Shown: positions 18,626-27,601, counted from the stretch's first letter. The stretch is 64,000 nucleotides of DNA from Clostridium cibarium (GCF_014836335.1 NZ_JACSRA010000012.1:1-64000), one strand, 5' to 3'. The notes: generated by a model from the sequence alone, not told the origin. Translations and numbers: made by a program.

Positions 18626-18685
18626 AAAATCACCTTCTAATACAAAAAATACATTAGAGATATTTTTGTGTTAGAAGGTGATTTT
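18626..18685 (+). promoter_or_regulatory. Hairpin burying the lipoprotein gene's ribosome site
   Basis: Arm 18626-18647 pairs with 18664-18685 over about 22 bp with one G-U. The right arm contains the AGAAGGTGA ribosome site and ends directly before the GTG start at 18686; the left arm contains the complementary TCACCTTCT. The tail lacks a good T-run, so it is either a weak terminator or a translation-blocking structure. Confidence 0.6.
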
Positions 18686-19207
18686 GTGTTTAAAGAAAGA
18701 AAATTTGCTTTGTTTACAATAGTTGTTTTGCTAATTTCTCTATTGTTTAGTGGATGTAATGCCAAAAATACAATAGAGGATGCTGGAAAAAACATTAAGC
18801 AAGGGACTGAAAAGGTAAGTGAAGATGCTAAAGATATAGTAAGTAAAATTAAAGATGAATCTATGGGATATAGTAAAGATGAATTAAAAAAAGAATTGGC
18901 TAAGAAAGGAATAACATTAGAAAAGCAAGATACTACTAGCCCTTATTTTTCTGTAAAGAGTGAAGATTACAAAATAGTTGGTGGTAGCCTAATTATATAT
19001 GAGTATAACTTAGAAGATAAAGAAAAGATTATTAGTGATCTAAAAACAGTAACAGAGAATGGGTCTGTTATAAATGGTACTAAAATTAATTGGTTAAAAG
19101 CACCTCATATATATAAAAAGGGGAGAGTAGTAGTGATTTACGATGGAGATGACGAAGCTATCAAGACTAATTTAAAAGAGATACTAGGAGAGCCTTTGTT
19201 AGGATAA
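18686..19207 (+). CDS. Putative lipoprotein, 173 aa
   Basis: The N-terminus MFKERKFALFTIVVLLISLLFSGC is a lipoprotein signal with lipobox LFSGC, so the mature protein should be anchored to the outer face of the membrane by its Cys. A GTG at 18668 is also in frame, but it lies inside a hairpin arm; the AGAAGGTGA site at 18673-18681 points to GTG 18686. The mature part is Lys/Glu/Asp-rich, with a helical linker (about 30-65) and a C-terminal alpha/beta domain. Function is unknown. A bidirectional terminator follows. Confidence 0.8.
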   Translation: MFKERKFALFTIVVLLISLLFSGCNAKNTIEDAGKNIKQGTEKVSEDAKDIVSKIKDESMGYSKDELKKELAKKGITLEKQDTTSPYFSVKSEDYKIVGGSLIIYEYNLEDKEKIISDLKTVTENGSVINGTKINWLKAPHIYKKGRVVVIYDGDDEAIKTNLKEILGEPLLG

Positions 19208-19235
19208 AAAAGAAGAGAGTAGAATCTCTTCTTTT
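19208..19235. terminator. Bidirectional terminator
   Basis: AAAAGAAGAGA (19208-19218) and TCTCTTCTTTT (19225-19235), 11-bp perfect stem between convergent genes; it overlaps the recombinase stop codon. Confidence 0.82.
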
Positions 19236-20604
19236 AAAGTTTTGATAAAGGATTTGATTTTACAGCTTCCCTTAAGGAATCATCATCTACGTGAGTATAA
19301 ATCTGAGTAGTTGAAATACTTTCATGACCTAAGATGTTTTGTAAACTTCTAATATCTACATTGCCGTATTTATACATAAGGGTAGCAGCAGTGTGTCTCA
19401 ATTTATGAGGGGTATATTTGCCGTCTACGATTCCTGCATTTCCAATATGTTTTTTTACTAAAAGTTCAACAGTTCTTTTATTTATAGCTTTATTTCTACC
19501 TGAAATAAATAGATATTTTTTATCTTCTTCAGAAACTTTTGAAACATCTCTGACTTTTAAATAATTATCTAAGGCTTTAAGGCAAGCTTCGTTTAGGTAT
19601 ACAGTTCTTTCTTTATTACCTTTACCTATAATAGTTAATGTATCTCCTTTAATTTTTTCTATGTTGATAGAGCATAATTCTGAAAGTCTCATTCCGCAGT
19701 TTAGGAATAAAGTCAATATGCAATAATCTCTATAATAGTTTTTATCGGTAGTATCTAACGAATTTAAAAGTTCTAAGCTTTGATCTAAAGTTAAATAAAC
19801 TGGCTGTCTTTTATCTAATTTTGGAGATTCTAACTCTAAAGTTGGATTTTCATCGATTACTTTTGCTTTGTTTTGTAAAAATTTAAAGAAGGATTTTAAT
19901 GCAGCAACTTTTCTAGCTCTAGCGTGAGTGCCGTTTTCTCTTTGTTTTTCTACAAAAGAAAGGTAAGCATAAATATCTGTAAGTTTTATTCCTCTAATAA
20001 AATCTTTGGTTATATCGTTTGTAGGAATTTCACCAAACTCTAAAGAGGTATCTTTAATTAAACCTTTATATACCTTTAAAAATCTAAAAAACAAAGTTAA
20101 ATCAATAGCGTAACCTTTGATTGTGTTGCTGGATTTACCTTTGATGGTCTCTAAATAATTTAAAAAATCTTTTAAGGTTTCAGGATAAGTGCTAGTATCA
20201 GCTAGCTCAATACCAAAGGTTTCAGATATATCTGAACCTGTGATAGCTTGTCCATTTCCGTTAGGAGAAAGGTTAAGATTTGAGTTTTTATCCTTAATTT
20301 TAGATGCTGTCTTTAAATCTCTATTAAGGCCTAATTCTTTAAGCCAAATTTGTATAGTTCTAACTCCGACACCATAAATATTAGCTAATTCACTGGTGGA
20401 TAGTTTATGTTTATATGAAAGTATATATAAATCTTCAATAATATATTCATATCCGCGTTCAGCTTCTAAATCATAAAAATTTGAATAAACTTTATGAAGT
20501 CTTTTTCGATCAGCGTTGTTCAAGTCAACTTCAAATAGTGAAAGTATTTCTTCAGGATATTCGTAATTTTTATATTTAAAAGTTTTATTTCGTGCTTTAT
20601 TCAT
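19234..20604 (-). CDS. Tyrosine recombinase (XerC/D-like) with N-terminal HTH extension
   Basis: 456-aa site-specific recombinase. The catalytic residues are visible: Arg306 (GMRLSEL), His400 and Arg403 (HKLRH), the LGHESI motif and nucleophile Tyr436 (IYTHV). A core-binding domain occupies about 140-245. The first ~105 residues are extra relative to ordinary XerC/D (about 300 aa) and contain an HTH-like stretch at about 68-92 (LSTSELANIYGVGVRTIQIWLKELG). The position beside lexA and the absence of phage genes argue for a chromosomal Xer-like protein rather than a prophage integrase, but the extension is unusual. It starts behind GGAGGT. No dif or att site was recognised. Confidence 0.9.
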   Translation of the reverse strand: MNKARNKTFKYKNYEYPEEILSLFEVDLNNADRKRLHKVYSNFYDLEAERGYEYIIEDLYILSYKHKLSTSELANIYGVGVRTIQIWLKELGLNRDLKTASKIKDKNSNLNLSPNGNGQAITGSDISETFGIELADTSTYPETLKDFLNYLETIKGKSSNTIKGYAIDLTLFFRFLKVYKGLIKDTSLEFGEIPTNDITKDFIRGIKLTDIYAYLSFVEKQRENGTHARARKVAALKSFFKFLQNKAKVIDENPTLELESPKLDKRQPVYLTLDQSLELLNSLDTTDKNYYRDYCILTLFLNCGMRLSELCSINIEKIKGDTLTIIGKGNKERTVYLNEACLKALDNYLKVRDVSKVSEEDKKYLFISGRNKAINKRTVELLVKKHIGNAGIVDGKYTPHKLRHTAATLMYKYGNVDIRSLQNILGHESISTTQIYTHVDDDSLREAVKSNPLSKL

Positions 20605-20752
20605 TTTTTTACCTCCATAAATGCCACTTAAAGCCTTGATATCATTATATCACAGCATTTTTTTATAAACAATAACACGAAATGTAATAAATGTATATTT
20701 AGCGAAATAACTTTTAGCTGATTTTTAAAGATTTTCTTATAAATTCTTGCGA

Positions 20753-21113
20753 TTATATCAAATCTTTATTGCTGATATTATCTTTATCATAACTTGTGTA
20801 ACTTCAAAAAACTGTTTTATAACCTAATTGGTTTATATAATTTAAAGATCTTTTGCTAAATGTTTCATTTTGAAATCTAAAAAAATTACATATATCTGTA
20901 CCTGTTGATTTTTTATAAGAATCTTCAGTTTTACATATTTCTTCAAGCATTTCTCCAGGACTATTTATTGCAAGTTCGTTAATATCTATATCTTTAGCTA
21001 ATAAATTTATAAAGAAAGGATGAAGCTATTAATAATAAAATTGTAGCAAAAGCAATCTTGCTATTTAGGATTTGTTTTTGCTTTCTATTCCTTTGCGCCT
21101 TTTTATTTCTCAA
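20753..21113 (-). pseudogene. Decayed membrane-anchored polysaccharide deacetylase
   Basis: On the minus strand a TTG start (21111-21113) behind GGGTGGTAGGA opens a 39-codon frame with a basic N-terminus (MRNKKAQRNRKQKQ) and one membrane segment (IAFATILLLIASSFLYKFI), ending at 20994. A shifted frame continues with MLEEICKTEDSYKKSTG (about 20900-20960), then after a second shift RSLNYINQLGYKTVF, where the usual Trp codon of polysaccharide deacetylases (LGYKTVFWS) is TGA at 20804-20806, followed by SYTSYDKDN in frame to 20753. The catalytic His and Asp motifs are missing. This is the best explanation for part of the 1034-bp gap at 20605-21638. Confidence 0.65.
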
Positions 21114-21474
21114 TCCTACCACCCGCTTGTTTGTGCGTGTTTTTATTTAATTTAATACTATTACATTTTATTTGGTTTGTAAATTATGTAAGAATATTCT
21201 TAGTTATGGATTTTTTAAACGGAGGGAGGAATGAAACTCTAGAACATTATGAAAAAATAAATATTATGAAAAAAATCTAATTTTATTACAAAATATGGGT
21301 AAAAAACGCTGATTTCGATTGTGTCAAAAATTATATTCTAACTTTTCTTTATCCCTCACAATTCTACATTTGTATTAAAGTTGGAATTAAAAAAGCGTAT
21401 AAATTGATGCAGTGTAATTTTATTTAAATTATTAATATATATGTAATTACTTAAATAAAATTATATATTATATA

Positions 21475-21517
21475 AAAAATTACTTATAATCAATTTTGAA
21501 ACATATAAGTAATTTTT
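21475..21517. terminator. Orphan 14-bp hairpin in the gene-poor gap
   Basis: AAAAATTACTTATA (21475-21488) pairs perfectly with TATAAGTAATTTTT (21504-21517). It has T-rich ends on both strands but no gene beside it. Apart from this and the deacetylase relic, I see nothing coding in 21114-21600. Confidence 0.5.
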
Positions 21518-21600
21518 GATTAAATTGCTAAAATATAAGAAATGAAATGTTTATGAAAATCTATGAAAACAGAGGGAGCAAATAATAAAGTAAATAAAAT

Positions 21601-21628
21601 TTAAGAGAATCATTTTTGATTCCCTTAA
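21601..21628 (-). terminator. Terminator of the MATE-gshAB-arsR operon
   Basis: TTAAGAGAATCA (21601-21612) pairs with TGATTCCCTTAA (21617-21628) just beyond the arsR stop codon; one mismatch or wobble. Confidence 0.72.
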
Positions 21629-21638
21629 ATGTATTACA

Positions 21639-21932
21639 TTATTTTACTTTTGAACTTTTCATTACTATATCATTTAAAAAATTAAGAAGATTTTTTGTGT
21701 TGTCACAATTAAGTTTATAATAGTTCCAAGTACCCTCTTTTCTGCTAATAACTAAACCGCATTCCATTAATACTTTCATATGGTGAGATAAAGTTGGCTG
21801 TGTAAAATTAAATTGGTTTAATATTTCACAAGCACACTTCTCTTTACAAGATAGCATTTCGATTATTTTTAGTCTGTTAGGATCACCTAAAGTTTTAAAT
21901 ATCTTAGCAGTTACTTCGAATTTATTATCCAT
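21639..21932 (-). CDS. ArsR/SmtB-family metalloregulator
   Basis: 97-aa winged-HTH repressor. The recognition region QPTLSHHMKVLMECGLVISRKEGTWNYYKL (about 43-72) is typical. The alpha-3 cysteine pair K-C33-A-C35-E, with C29 just upstream, matches the As(III)/Sb(III)-sensing ELCVCDL site of ArsR, so arsenite, antimonite or another soft metal is the probable ligand. It is the last gene of an operon, 23 bp after gshAB, and probably represses the operon promoter (palindrome 25609-25624). No arsB, arsC or acr3 gene is in the window. Confidence 0.9.
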   Translation of the reverse strand: MDNKFEVTAKIFKTLGDPNRLKIIEMLSCKEKCACEILNQFNFTQPTLSHHMKVLMECGLVISRKEGTWNYYKLNCDNTKNLLNFLNDIVMKSSKVK

Positions 21933-21955
21933 TCTTTCACCTTTCTTTACACTAT

Positions 21956-24259
21956 TTATATCATTTCAAGCATCTTAAGCACTTCGACAGCTATACTTCT
22001 CTCCTTCCCTCTATATGGGAAACAATGAATGTGAATAGCTGGATTAAAGTTAAGTTCTATGATTCCGTAATTTGAATTTTCATGGCTAAAATCTTCTAAC
22101 ATAATGTCAACTCCGCAAATTTTTGCATTAACTGCATTGGCGCATTTAATTGCTATATCCTTAAATTTATCTGGGATTAAATCAGTGTAATCTATACTAT
22201 CTCCACCAGTACTAATATTAGAATTTTCTCTTAAATAAACTACTTCATCTTTTTTAGGTATATAATCAAAATCTTTATTTTGATTACGTAAGAACAACTG
22301 AGCATTTTCATCTAATTGAATTTTTTCTAAAGGTGTCACGTAACCATGGCCTCTTAATGGATCTTGATTTTTAATATGGACTAATTCTCTAATGGATTTA
22401 GTGCCATCTCCTAGTACATTAGCTGGTACTCTATGAAGTATTCCTACTACTTTATCTCCTATTACTAAGAACCGATATTCTTTTCCTTTTATAAACTCTT
22501 CTAAAAGTACAGTTTTGTCATACTTAAATGCAATTTTAAAAGCTTCTAGAATATCTTCCTCTTTTGCGCCTTTTTTAAAAATGCTTATCCCTGTACCAAA
22601 GTTAGTTGATTTGGGTTTTATGACTATAGGTTTATTTACGTATTTTTTTATTCTCTCCCCTGCTTCTTCCATGGAATTAAATTCTTCTCCTTCTGGAACT
22701 CTAATACCTTTTCTTTGAAGAATTTTTTTAGTAACTGTTTTGTTTTCCATCATAAGTACCGTAACATAATTATCCTTAGATGTCTTTGTAGCTTGCTTGA
22801 CATATTCTATTTTATCCTTAAATTTTAAAGAAATAAAGTTATCGCTTCTATCTATGAAATCAACCTTAATACCTCTTTTTATAGATTCTTTTATTAAGAT
22901 TTGAGTAGAAAGTTCTAAATCTTCATAACCTTGAAACTTAAATCTATTATTGTAAGCTTCTTCTTTATAAACTTTTGCAAGATCTAAATGAGTTTTAATA
23001 TACCCATTTTCTCTTACATCATTGTAAATTTTATATGCGTAAGTAAGCTTTTCATCCATGATTTTATCTATCATTTCAGTAATGACCTTTGCTTTACCGA
23101 GATTTAGTTCATCGTTAATATGCATTACTTCATTTAGAATTTCTAATGCCCAATCTTTTTTAGAAATAGGCTTTCCATCTTTAATCAATGTTACGTCATT
23201 GCGCCCTTCTTTAGCTATAATATGCTGATTTTCGAGAGCTTCTTCTTGCCAAGTTTCATAATTAGTTTCGTCTTTTATTAACATAAATAAGTTAAAGATT
23301 TGAAGAAAATATAAATCATTTAAACTTATACCACCCTTTTCATAAGGGTTCACATCAATACTTCTATATTCTAAATAATCTATTCCATCTTGAAGTAATG
23401 AATTTAATAAATCACTCTTGTTCTTAGGCTTTAATCTAACTTGACTATAAAGTTCCTTTGATGATGTAATAACCTTATCGTCAATGAACTTATTTAAACT
23501 GTTAACATAACTATCTACTGATTTATAACTTGGAAATAAGTCAATTTCGTTTTTATAACCACATTCTCCATTTCTATAAGAAAGAGCTCCATCACTAGAA
23601 AAACTACAATCTGAAATCTTTTGTAAGCATTTTTTACATTCGTTAAAATAACTTTCATGTACTGTAGAAGTTGAACCTAGTAAATATATAATAAGCCATC
23701 TATATCTTAAGAAGTTTCTTGCTACTTTTAGATAAATTCTATCTCTAAAGTCCTTATAGGTTTCTTTTTTTTCGCTTTCATTATACAATCCTGCTATAAT
23801 ATCTTCATTAAAGGAAAAATTAAAATGTATTCCAGAAATAAGTTGTTTCCTTCCACCATATTTGTTCATTAATTTTTCTCTATAAGTTCTAGCAGTTATA
23901 CCTTCAGGTGAATTATCGTAAATAGCTATAGGTATATCCTTATCCTCTGGAACTATTGAGGGCATTGATTGAGGCCAAAGACATTCATCCCCTATTTCCA
24001 TAGCGACAATATCATATAGAGAGTTTAAATAATTATAGGTTTCTTCTATTGTATTTAAAGGTGGTGTTATCATTTCAATTTGACTTTCTGAAAAGTCAGT
24101 AGTTATATATGGATTTTTTACCTTATCTCCAAAAACTTTTGGATGAGGCTTTAAGGATAAATTTCCATTATCCTCAATTCTTAATGTTTCTCTTTCTATA
24201 CCATAATTCCCTTTTAGTAATTCACTCGGGCTAAAAATCTTTTTAATTCTCTTTAACAT
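21956..24259 (-). CDS. gshAB: Bifunctional glutamate-cysteine ligase/glutathione synthetase (GshAB/GshF)
   Basis: 767-aa fusion enzyme making glutathione from Glu, Cys and Gly. The N-terminal glutamate-cysteine ligase (about 1-450) shows GNYGIERETLRI (18-29), TTDFSESQIEMITPP and HFNFSF. The C-terminal ATP-grasp synthetase (about 480-767) shows KPKSTNFGTGISIF, LLEEFIKGKEYRFLVIGDKVV, GTKSIRELV and the NFNPAIHIH ending. Both halves appear complete. Glutathione is not universal in clostridia. The start overlaps the MATE stop by 17 bp, implying translational coupling, and ArsR follows, tying glutathione supply to metal or electrophile stress here. Confidence 0.95.
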   Translation of the reverse strand: MLKRIKKIFSPSELLKGNYGIERETLRIEDNGNLSLKPHPKVFGDKVKNPYITTDFSESQIEMITPPLNTIEETYNYLNSLYDIVAMEIGDECLWPQSMPSIVPEDKDIPIAIYDNSPEGITARTYREKLMNKYGGRKQLISGIHFNFSFNEDIIAGLYNESEKKETYKDFRDRIYLKVARNFLRYRWLIIYLLGSTSTVHESYFNECKKCLQKISDCSFSSDGALSYRNGECGYKNEIDLFPSYKSVDSYVNSLNKFIDDKVITSSKELYSQVRLKPKNKSDLLNSLLQDGIDYLEYRSIDVNPYEKGGISLNDLYFLQIFNLFMLIKDETNYETWQEEALENQHIIAKEGRNDVTLIKDGKPISKKDWALEILNEVMHINDELNLGKAKVITEMIDKIMDEKLTYAYKIYNDVRENGYIKTHLDLAKVYKEEAYNNRFKFQGYEDLELSTQILIKESIKRGIKVDFIDRSDNFISLKFKDKIEYVKQATKTSKDNYVTVLMMENKTVTKKILQRKGIRVPEGEEFNSMEEAGERIKKYVNKPIVIKPKSTNFGTGISIFKKGAKEEDILEAFKIAFKYDKTVLLEEFIKGKEYRFLVIGDKVVGILHRVPANVLGDGTKSIRELVHIKNQDPLRGHGYVTPLEKIQLDENAQLFLRNQNKDFDYIPKKDEVVYLRENSNISTGGDSIDYTDLIPDKFKDIAIKCANAVNAKICGVDIMLEDFSHENSNYGIIELNFNPAIHIHCFPYRGKERSIAVEVLKMLEMI

Positions 24260-25571
24260 ATTTATAATCCTTCCTTATCTTTATTCTATAGACTAAATAT
24301 GAAACGCTTCCTTTTAATACGCTTGATAAAGTAATGCTAAGCCAAATACCATCAAGTCCTATGAAATTTGTAAATATAAGTGCCATAGGAAGTCTTAAAG
24401 CTGTAAAAACAATGCTTATAATAGATGGTATTTTAGGTAATCCAAGTCCGGTAAAAATACCATTAGACACCATCTCCATTGTACTAAATATTTCAGAGAA
24501 AGCTATAACAAATAAGTATCTTTTTGCTATTGCTATGGTTTCGGTATCTCTAATAAATAATTTAACCAAGTCTTCTCCCCAAAATATAAATAATAAAGCC
24601 ATAATAAAAGAATAGGTCATTCCTATTTTTAGAGCTGTATTGTAACCAGCAATTATTCGGTTATACTTTTTTGCACCAAAGTTTTGACCAGTAAAACTTG
24701 AAATAGCTCCATTGAGACCACCTATTACCATGTATGTAACAGACTCTATTTCTAATCCTAATTTTTGAGCAGCTATAGCATTAGATCCAAAGGTAGCTGT
24801 TATTCTTGCAAGTCCTATATTAATGAGTGTAAATAAAACTCTTTGACAAGACATAGGAAATCCAAGTTTAATTATTTCTACTATCTTCTTATAATCTAAC
24901 CTTAATTCAAAATTATATTTTAGTGTTTCTTTAAATTTAACTTTGTATATTATAAACATTATAATATTTGCAGCAAGGGTTGCTACGGCAGCTCCAACCA
25001 CTCCAAACTTCAAAGTATATATAAAGAAAGGATCTAGTATAATGTTTGCTATAAGACCTACCAGATTAATATTAAAGGCATAATGATTATTGCCGTAGCT
25101 TCCCATAATTCTCGCATATAACATATTGAAAAATGAGAATAATAATATAGGTCCGTTTACTGCTAAATATAAATAGGAATCTCTTTCTACTGTGGGATTG
25201 TTCATATTTAAAAATTCAATAAAGTTTTTCCCTAAGAAAATAAGTACTAAGGCATATAATAATCCTATGATTAAATTAATAACTAATCCTGCATTTATAT
25301 AGCCTTTTGCTTCTTCTTCGTTCTTTCTTCCTACTGCATGTGCTATCTTTATTCCAGCACCTATAATAACTAAGGAATTAATGGAATAACCAAGTCCTAT
25401 ATAAAAGCTTGAAGATCCAACGCTTGCAACAGCATCGCTTCCAATGCCTCCAACCCAAAACATATCAACTAAGTTGTATGTGAATTGCACCAAAGAACTT
25501 CCCATTATAGGTAAAGCTAGTGCAGTCAGAACTGACATTACTTTTCCTTCTGTTAAATCAATTTTCTTCAT
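24243..25571 (-). CDS. MATE-family multidrug/toxin efflux transporter
   Basis: 442-aa integral membrane antiporter with about 12 TM segments, with the MATE internal repeat (MGSSLVQFTYNLVDMFWVGGIGSDAVASVG near the N-terminus; AAQKLGLEIESVTYMVIGGLNGAISSFTGQNFGAKK in the second half). MATE proteins export organic cations and drugs using H+ or Na+. First gene of a three-gene unit with gshAB and arsR, transcribed from a promoter carrying a palindromic operator. The natural substrate is unknown; the company suggests a glutathione-linked or metal-linked toxicant. Confidence 0.93.
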   Translation of the reverse strand: MKKIDLTEGKVMSVLTALALPIMGSSLVQFTYNLVDMFWVGGIGSDAVASVGSSSFYIGLGYSINSLVIIGAGIKIAHAVGRKNEEEAKGYINAGLVINLIIGLLYALVLIFLGKNFIEFLNMNNPTVERDSYLYLAVNGPILLFSFFNMLYARIMGSYGNNHYAFNINLVGLIANIILDPFFIYTLKFGVVGAAVATLAANIIMFIIYKVKFKETLKYNFELRLDYKKIVEIIKLGFPMSCQRVLFTLINIGLARITATFGSNAIAAQKLGLEIESVTYMVIGGLNGAISSFTGQNFGAKKYNRIIAGYNTALKIGMTYSFIMALLFIFWGEDLVKLFIRDTETIAIAKRYLFVIAFSEIFSTMEMVSNGIFTGLGLPKIPSIISIVFTALRLPMALIFTNFIGLDGIWLSITLSSVLKGSVSYLVYRIKIRKDYKYVKEN

Positions 25572-25594
25572 TTTTTGCTCCTTACATAGATGTG

Positions 25595-25634
25595 TATCTA
25601 TATTTAATATAGATAATTATCTATGTATTGTCAA
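25595..25634 (-). promoter_or_regulatory. Promoter/operator of MATE-gshAB-arsR
   Basis: Minus-strand -35 TTGACA (25629-25634), 17-bp spacer, -10 TATATT (25606-25611). The perfect 16-bp palindrome ATAGATAATTATCTAT (25609-25624) fills the spacer. An overlapping second palindrome (25595-25615, 9-bp arms) covers the -10 and start region. This is a classic repressor layout, most simply for the operon's own ArsR. Confidence 0.75.
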
Positions 25635-25664
25635 TATATTCTTAAGAAGTTTATGTCCTTGAAT

Positions 25665-25704
25665 AAAAATAAACATCCTATCTAATTAATAAGATGTCTA
25701 TTTT
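25665..25704 (-). terminator. Terminator of the DMT permease gene
   Basis: Arms 25666-25680 and 25690-25704 pair with two imperfect positions; the minus-strand tail is T-rich. Confidence 0.7.
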
Positions 25705-25718
25705 ATAGTACTATTAGA

Positions 25719-26639
25719 TTATTTTTTATTTACTATATATATGCCAATGCAGACACAAATTAATGAAATAATATTTTTAATATTAAATACAGATTCATAT
25801 AAGAATAAAGCAGATAGCAATGATCCGAAGATCGGTATTAAAAAGTTATAAATTGATATCTTACCTGCACTATTATACTTTAATAATATAGTCCATATAG
25901 TGAATGCTATAGCAGATAAAGCTGATAAGTAGATAAGTAGAGCTATACCTTCTTTAAGGATAACAACGTTAGGTTGTCCTTCTATAAATGAAATAAGTGT
26001 CAATACAAAGCCGCCAATTAATAATTGATATCCTGTTATGGTCATAGCATCACTATCATTAGCAATTTCCTTGCTAATTACTGATCCTACTGAAGAAGAT
26101 ACTGCTGCTAAGATTATAAAGCCTTCTCCAAATAACGAAAAATTATTACTACTACCAGTTGTAGAGCCAAGACTAATTATTATAACGCCAACAAAGCCAA
26201 TTAAGCTACCAAGAGCTTTTTTTAAGTTTATTTTATCATCCTTAGTTATAAAGTGACAAATAATTATAACTAAAAATGGAGATATCGAGTTTAATATAGA
26301 TCCTTTTACTCCGGTGGTATTTGAAAGGCCTATGTAAAAAAATATGTACTGAAGAGTAGTTTGAATTAAGCCAAGTAGACTTATCCCCAAAATATTCTTT
26401 CTATTTGGAATAATTAATTTCTTGTTTAATAAAATGCCTGCTAATATAGTTAATATACCTGCAAAGAAAAATCTAACTCCAGCAAAAAGCATTTGTCCAT
26501 ATATATTATCAGAAGTTATGGAAAAAAACTTATAGCCTATCTTAACTGCAGGGTATGCACTTCCCCAAAGTAATGTACAAATAATAGCTAAATATAATAT
26601 ATTTATGTTTTTAGTAAAATATGATTTTGTGCTTTTCAA
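25719..26639 (-). CDS. EamA/DMT-superfamily permease
   Basis: 306-aa membrane protein with ten predicted TM helices and two EamA repeats (ICTLLWGSAYPAVKIGYKFF near residue 20; GSVISKEIANDSDAMTITGYQLLIGG near the middle). Such permeases export metabolites or amino acids; the substrate cannot be read. The apparent start is TTG 26639, since no in-frame ATG precedes the first TM with a good ribosome site. It begins 9 bp after the upstream gene stop, so the two are probably co-transcribed. Confidence 0.88.
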   Translation of the reverse strand: MKSTKSYFTKNINILYLAIICTLLWGSAYPAVKIGYKFFSITSDNIYGQMLFAGVRFFFAGILTILAGILLNKKLIIPNRKNILGISLLGLIQTTLQYIFFYIGLSNTTGVKGSILNSISPFLVIIICHFITKDDKINLKKALGSLIGFVGVIIISLGSTTGSSNNFSLFGEGFIILAAVSSSVGSVISKEIANDSDAMTITGYQLLIGGFVLTLISFIEGQPNVVILKEGIALLIYLSALSAIAFTIWTILLKYNSAGKISIYNFLIPIFGSLLSALFLYESVFNIKNIISLICVCIGIYIVNKK

Positions 26640-26648
26640 TGGTTCTCA

Positions 26649-27416
26649 CTACTTTCTTTTATGGTTATCTCTACTTTTAATTATATTATCTTTGATTCTT
26701 TCAAAAGCTTCGTAATATTTTGTAGATTTGAAATTCGGGAAAGCCTTCATAATTCTCTTATCTTGAAATCTTTTGACACTTAAGATGTGTTTTATTTTTT
26801 CTGAATAAAATTCACTTTCTTCAAATTTATCAAGTATATTAAATTTAATTTTATCAGTTTTAACCTTAGATGCTTCTATATATTTATTAAAGGCTTCTTG
26901 TACCTGTTTAAGCCTGCTATTTAAGGATAATAAGCTATTTACAGTAAATATGGTGTCTACAACTAATATTATTAATAGAATAAGGCTGATAAGGTTAAGT
27001 ATATTATCATTAACTACAGAAAGTACCTTATTAGTAAATAGGTTTATGTAAAATACAGTAATAACTGATAAGGTTCCAAATACCAAAGCCCCTTCTAAGC
27101 ATACCCTCCCATTTATATTAAATGATCTATAGGAATAATCCCACCACTTAGCGTGAAATAACTTTTCCATAAGGTAAGAAGTAAGATATTCTAATATTCC
27201 AGTTAGCAAAATACTAGATAGAAATAAAGCTAAAATATCTTTAACATCACCTAAGAGAATGATAACAACCAATGCACCAGTTCCATATATAGGACATATT
27301 GGTCCATTTAAAAAACCTCTATTTATCAGTTTTTTATCTCTAACAGAACAAAGTGTCGATTCGTAAATCCAACCAATAAAACTATATATAATAAAAAGTA
27401 AAAAATAATACGTCAT
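26649..27416 (-). CDS. CmpB-type putative membrane protein (ABC_trans_CmpB family)
   Basis: 255-aa membrane protein with the family start YSFIGWIYESTLCSVRDKKLINRGFLNGPICPIYGTGAL and the later KWWDYS...NINGRVCLEG motif. About five to six TM segments occupy residues 1-170, followed by a basic cytoplasmic tail (about 175-255). It is often annotated as a putative ABC transporter permease, but no ATPase is adjacent and transport has not been shown for such standalone proteins. Confidence 0.85.
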   Translation of the reverse strand: MTYYFLLFIIYSFIGWIYESTLCSVRDKKLINRGFLNGPICPIYGTGALVVIILLGDVKDILALFLSSILLTGILEYLTSYLMEKLFHAKWWDYSYRSFNINGRVCLEGALVFGTLSVITVFYINLFTNKVLSVVNDNILNLISLILLIILVVDTIFTVNSLLSLNSRLKQVQEAFNKYIEASKVKTDKIKFNILDKFEESEFYSEKIKHILSVKRFQDKRIMKAFPNFKSTKYYEAFERIKDNIIKSRDNHKRK

Positions 27417-27572
27417 ATAATATTCCCCTTAATTCTAATTTATTTTTATATACATTATTACAATACCATAATATCCAACTTTTTCATAATGCAACATGAA
27501 GGATGGGTTAATATAATTAAGTTTTTATTTATTAAAAACGTGTAATAAAAAGTTATAAATGGTTAATATTTC

Positions 27573-27601
27573 TTGATAAATTTATAAAATCCGGTTATAG
27601 T
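27573..27601 (+). promoter_or_regulatory. Promoter of the RNase/inhibitor genes
   Basis: -35 TTGATA (27573-27578), 17-bp spacer, -10 TATAGT (27596-27601), 35 bp before the barnase-like start codon. Confidence 0.65.

Noticed and set aside
21180..21215. Possible dif-like site near the recombinase (AAGAATATTCTT)
   Set aside because: The short palindrome lacks the 11-6-11 layout of dif; no second arm was recognised.
24334..24615. Plus-strand open frame inside the MATE gene
   Set aside because: Antisense shadow of a hydrophobic coding region with no ribosome site.
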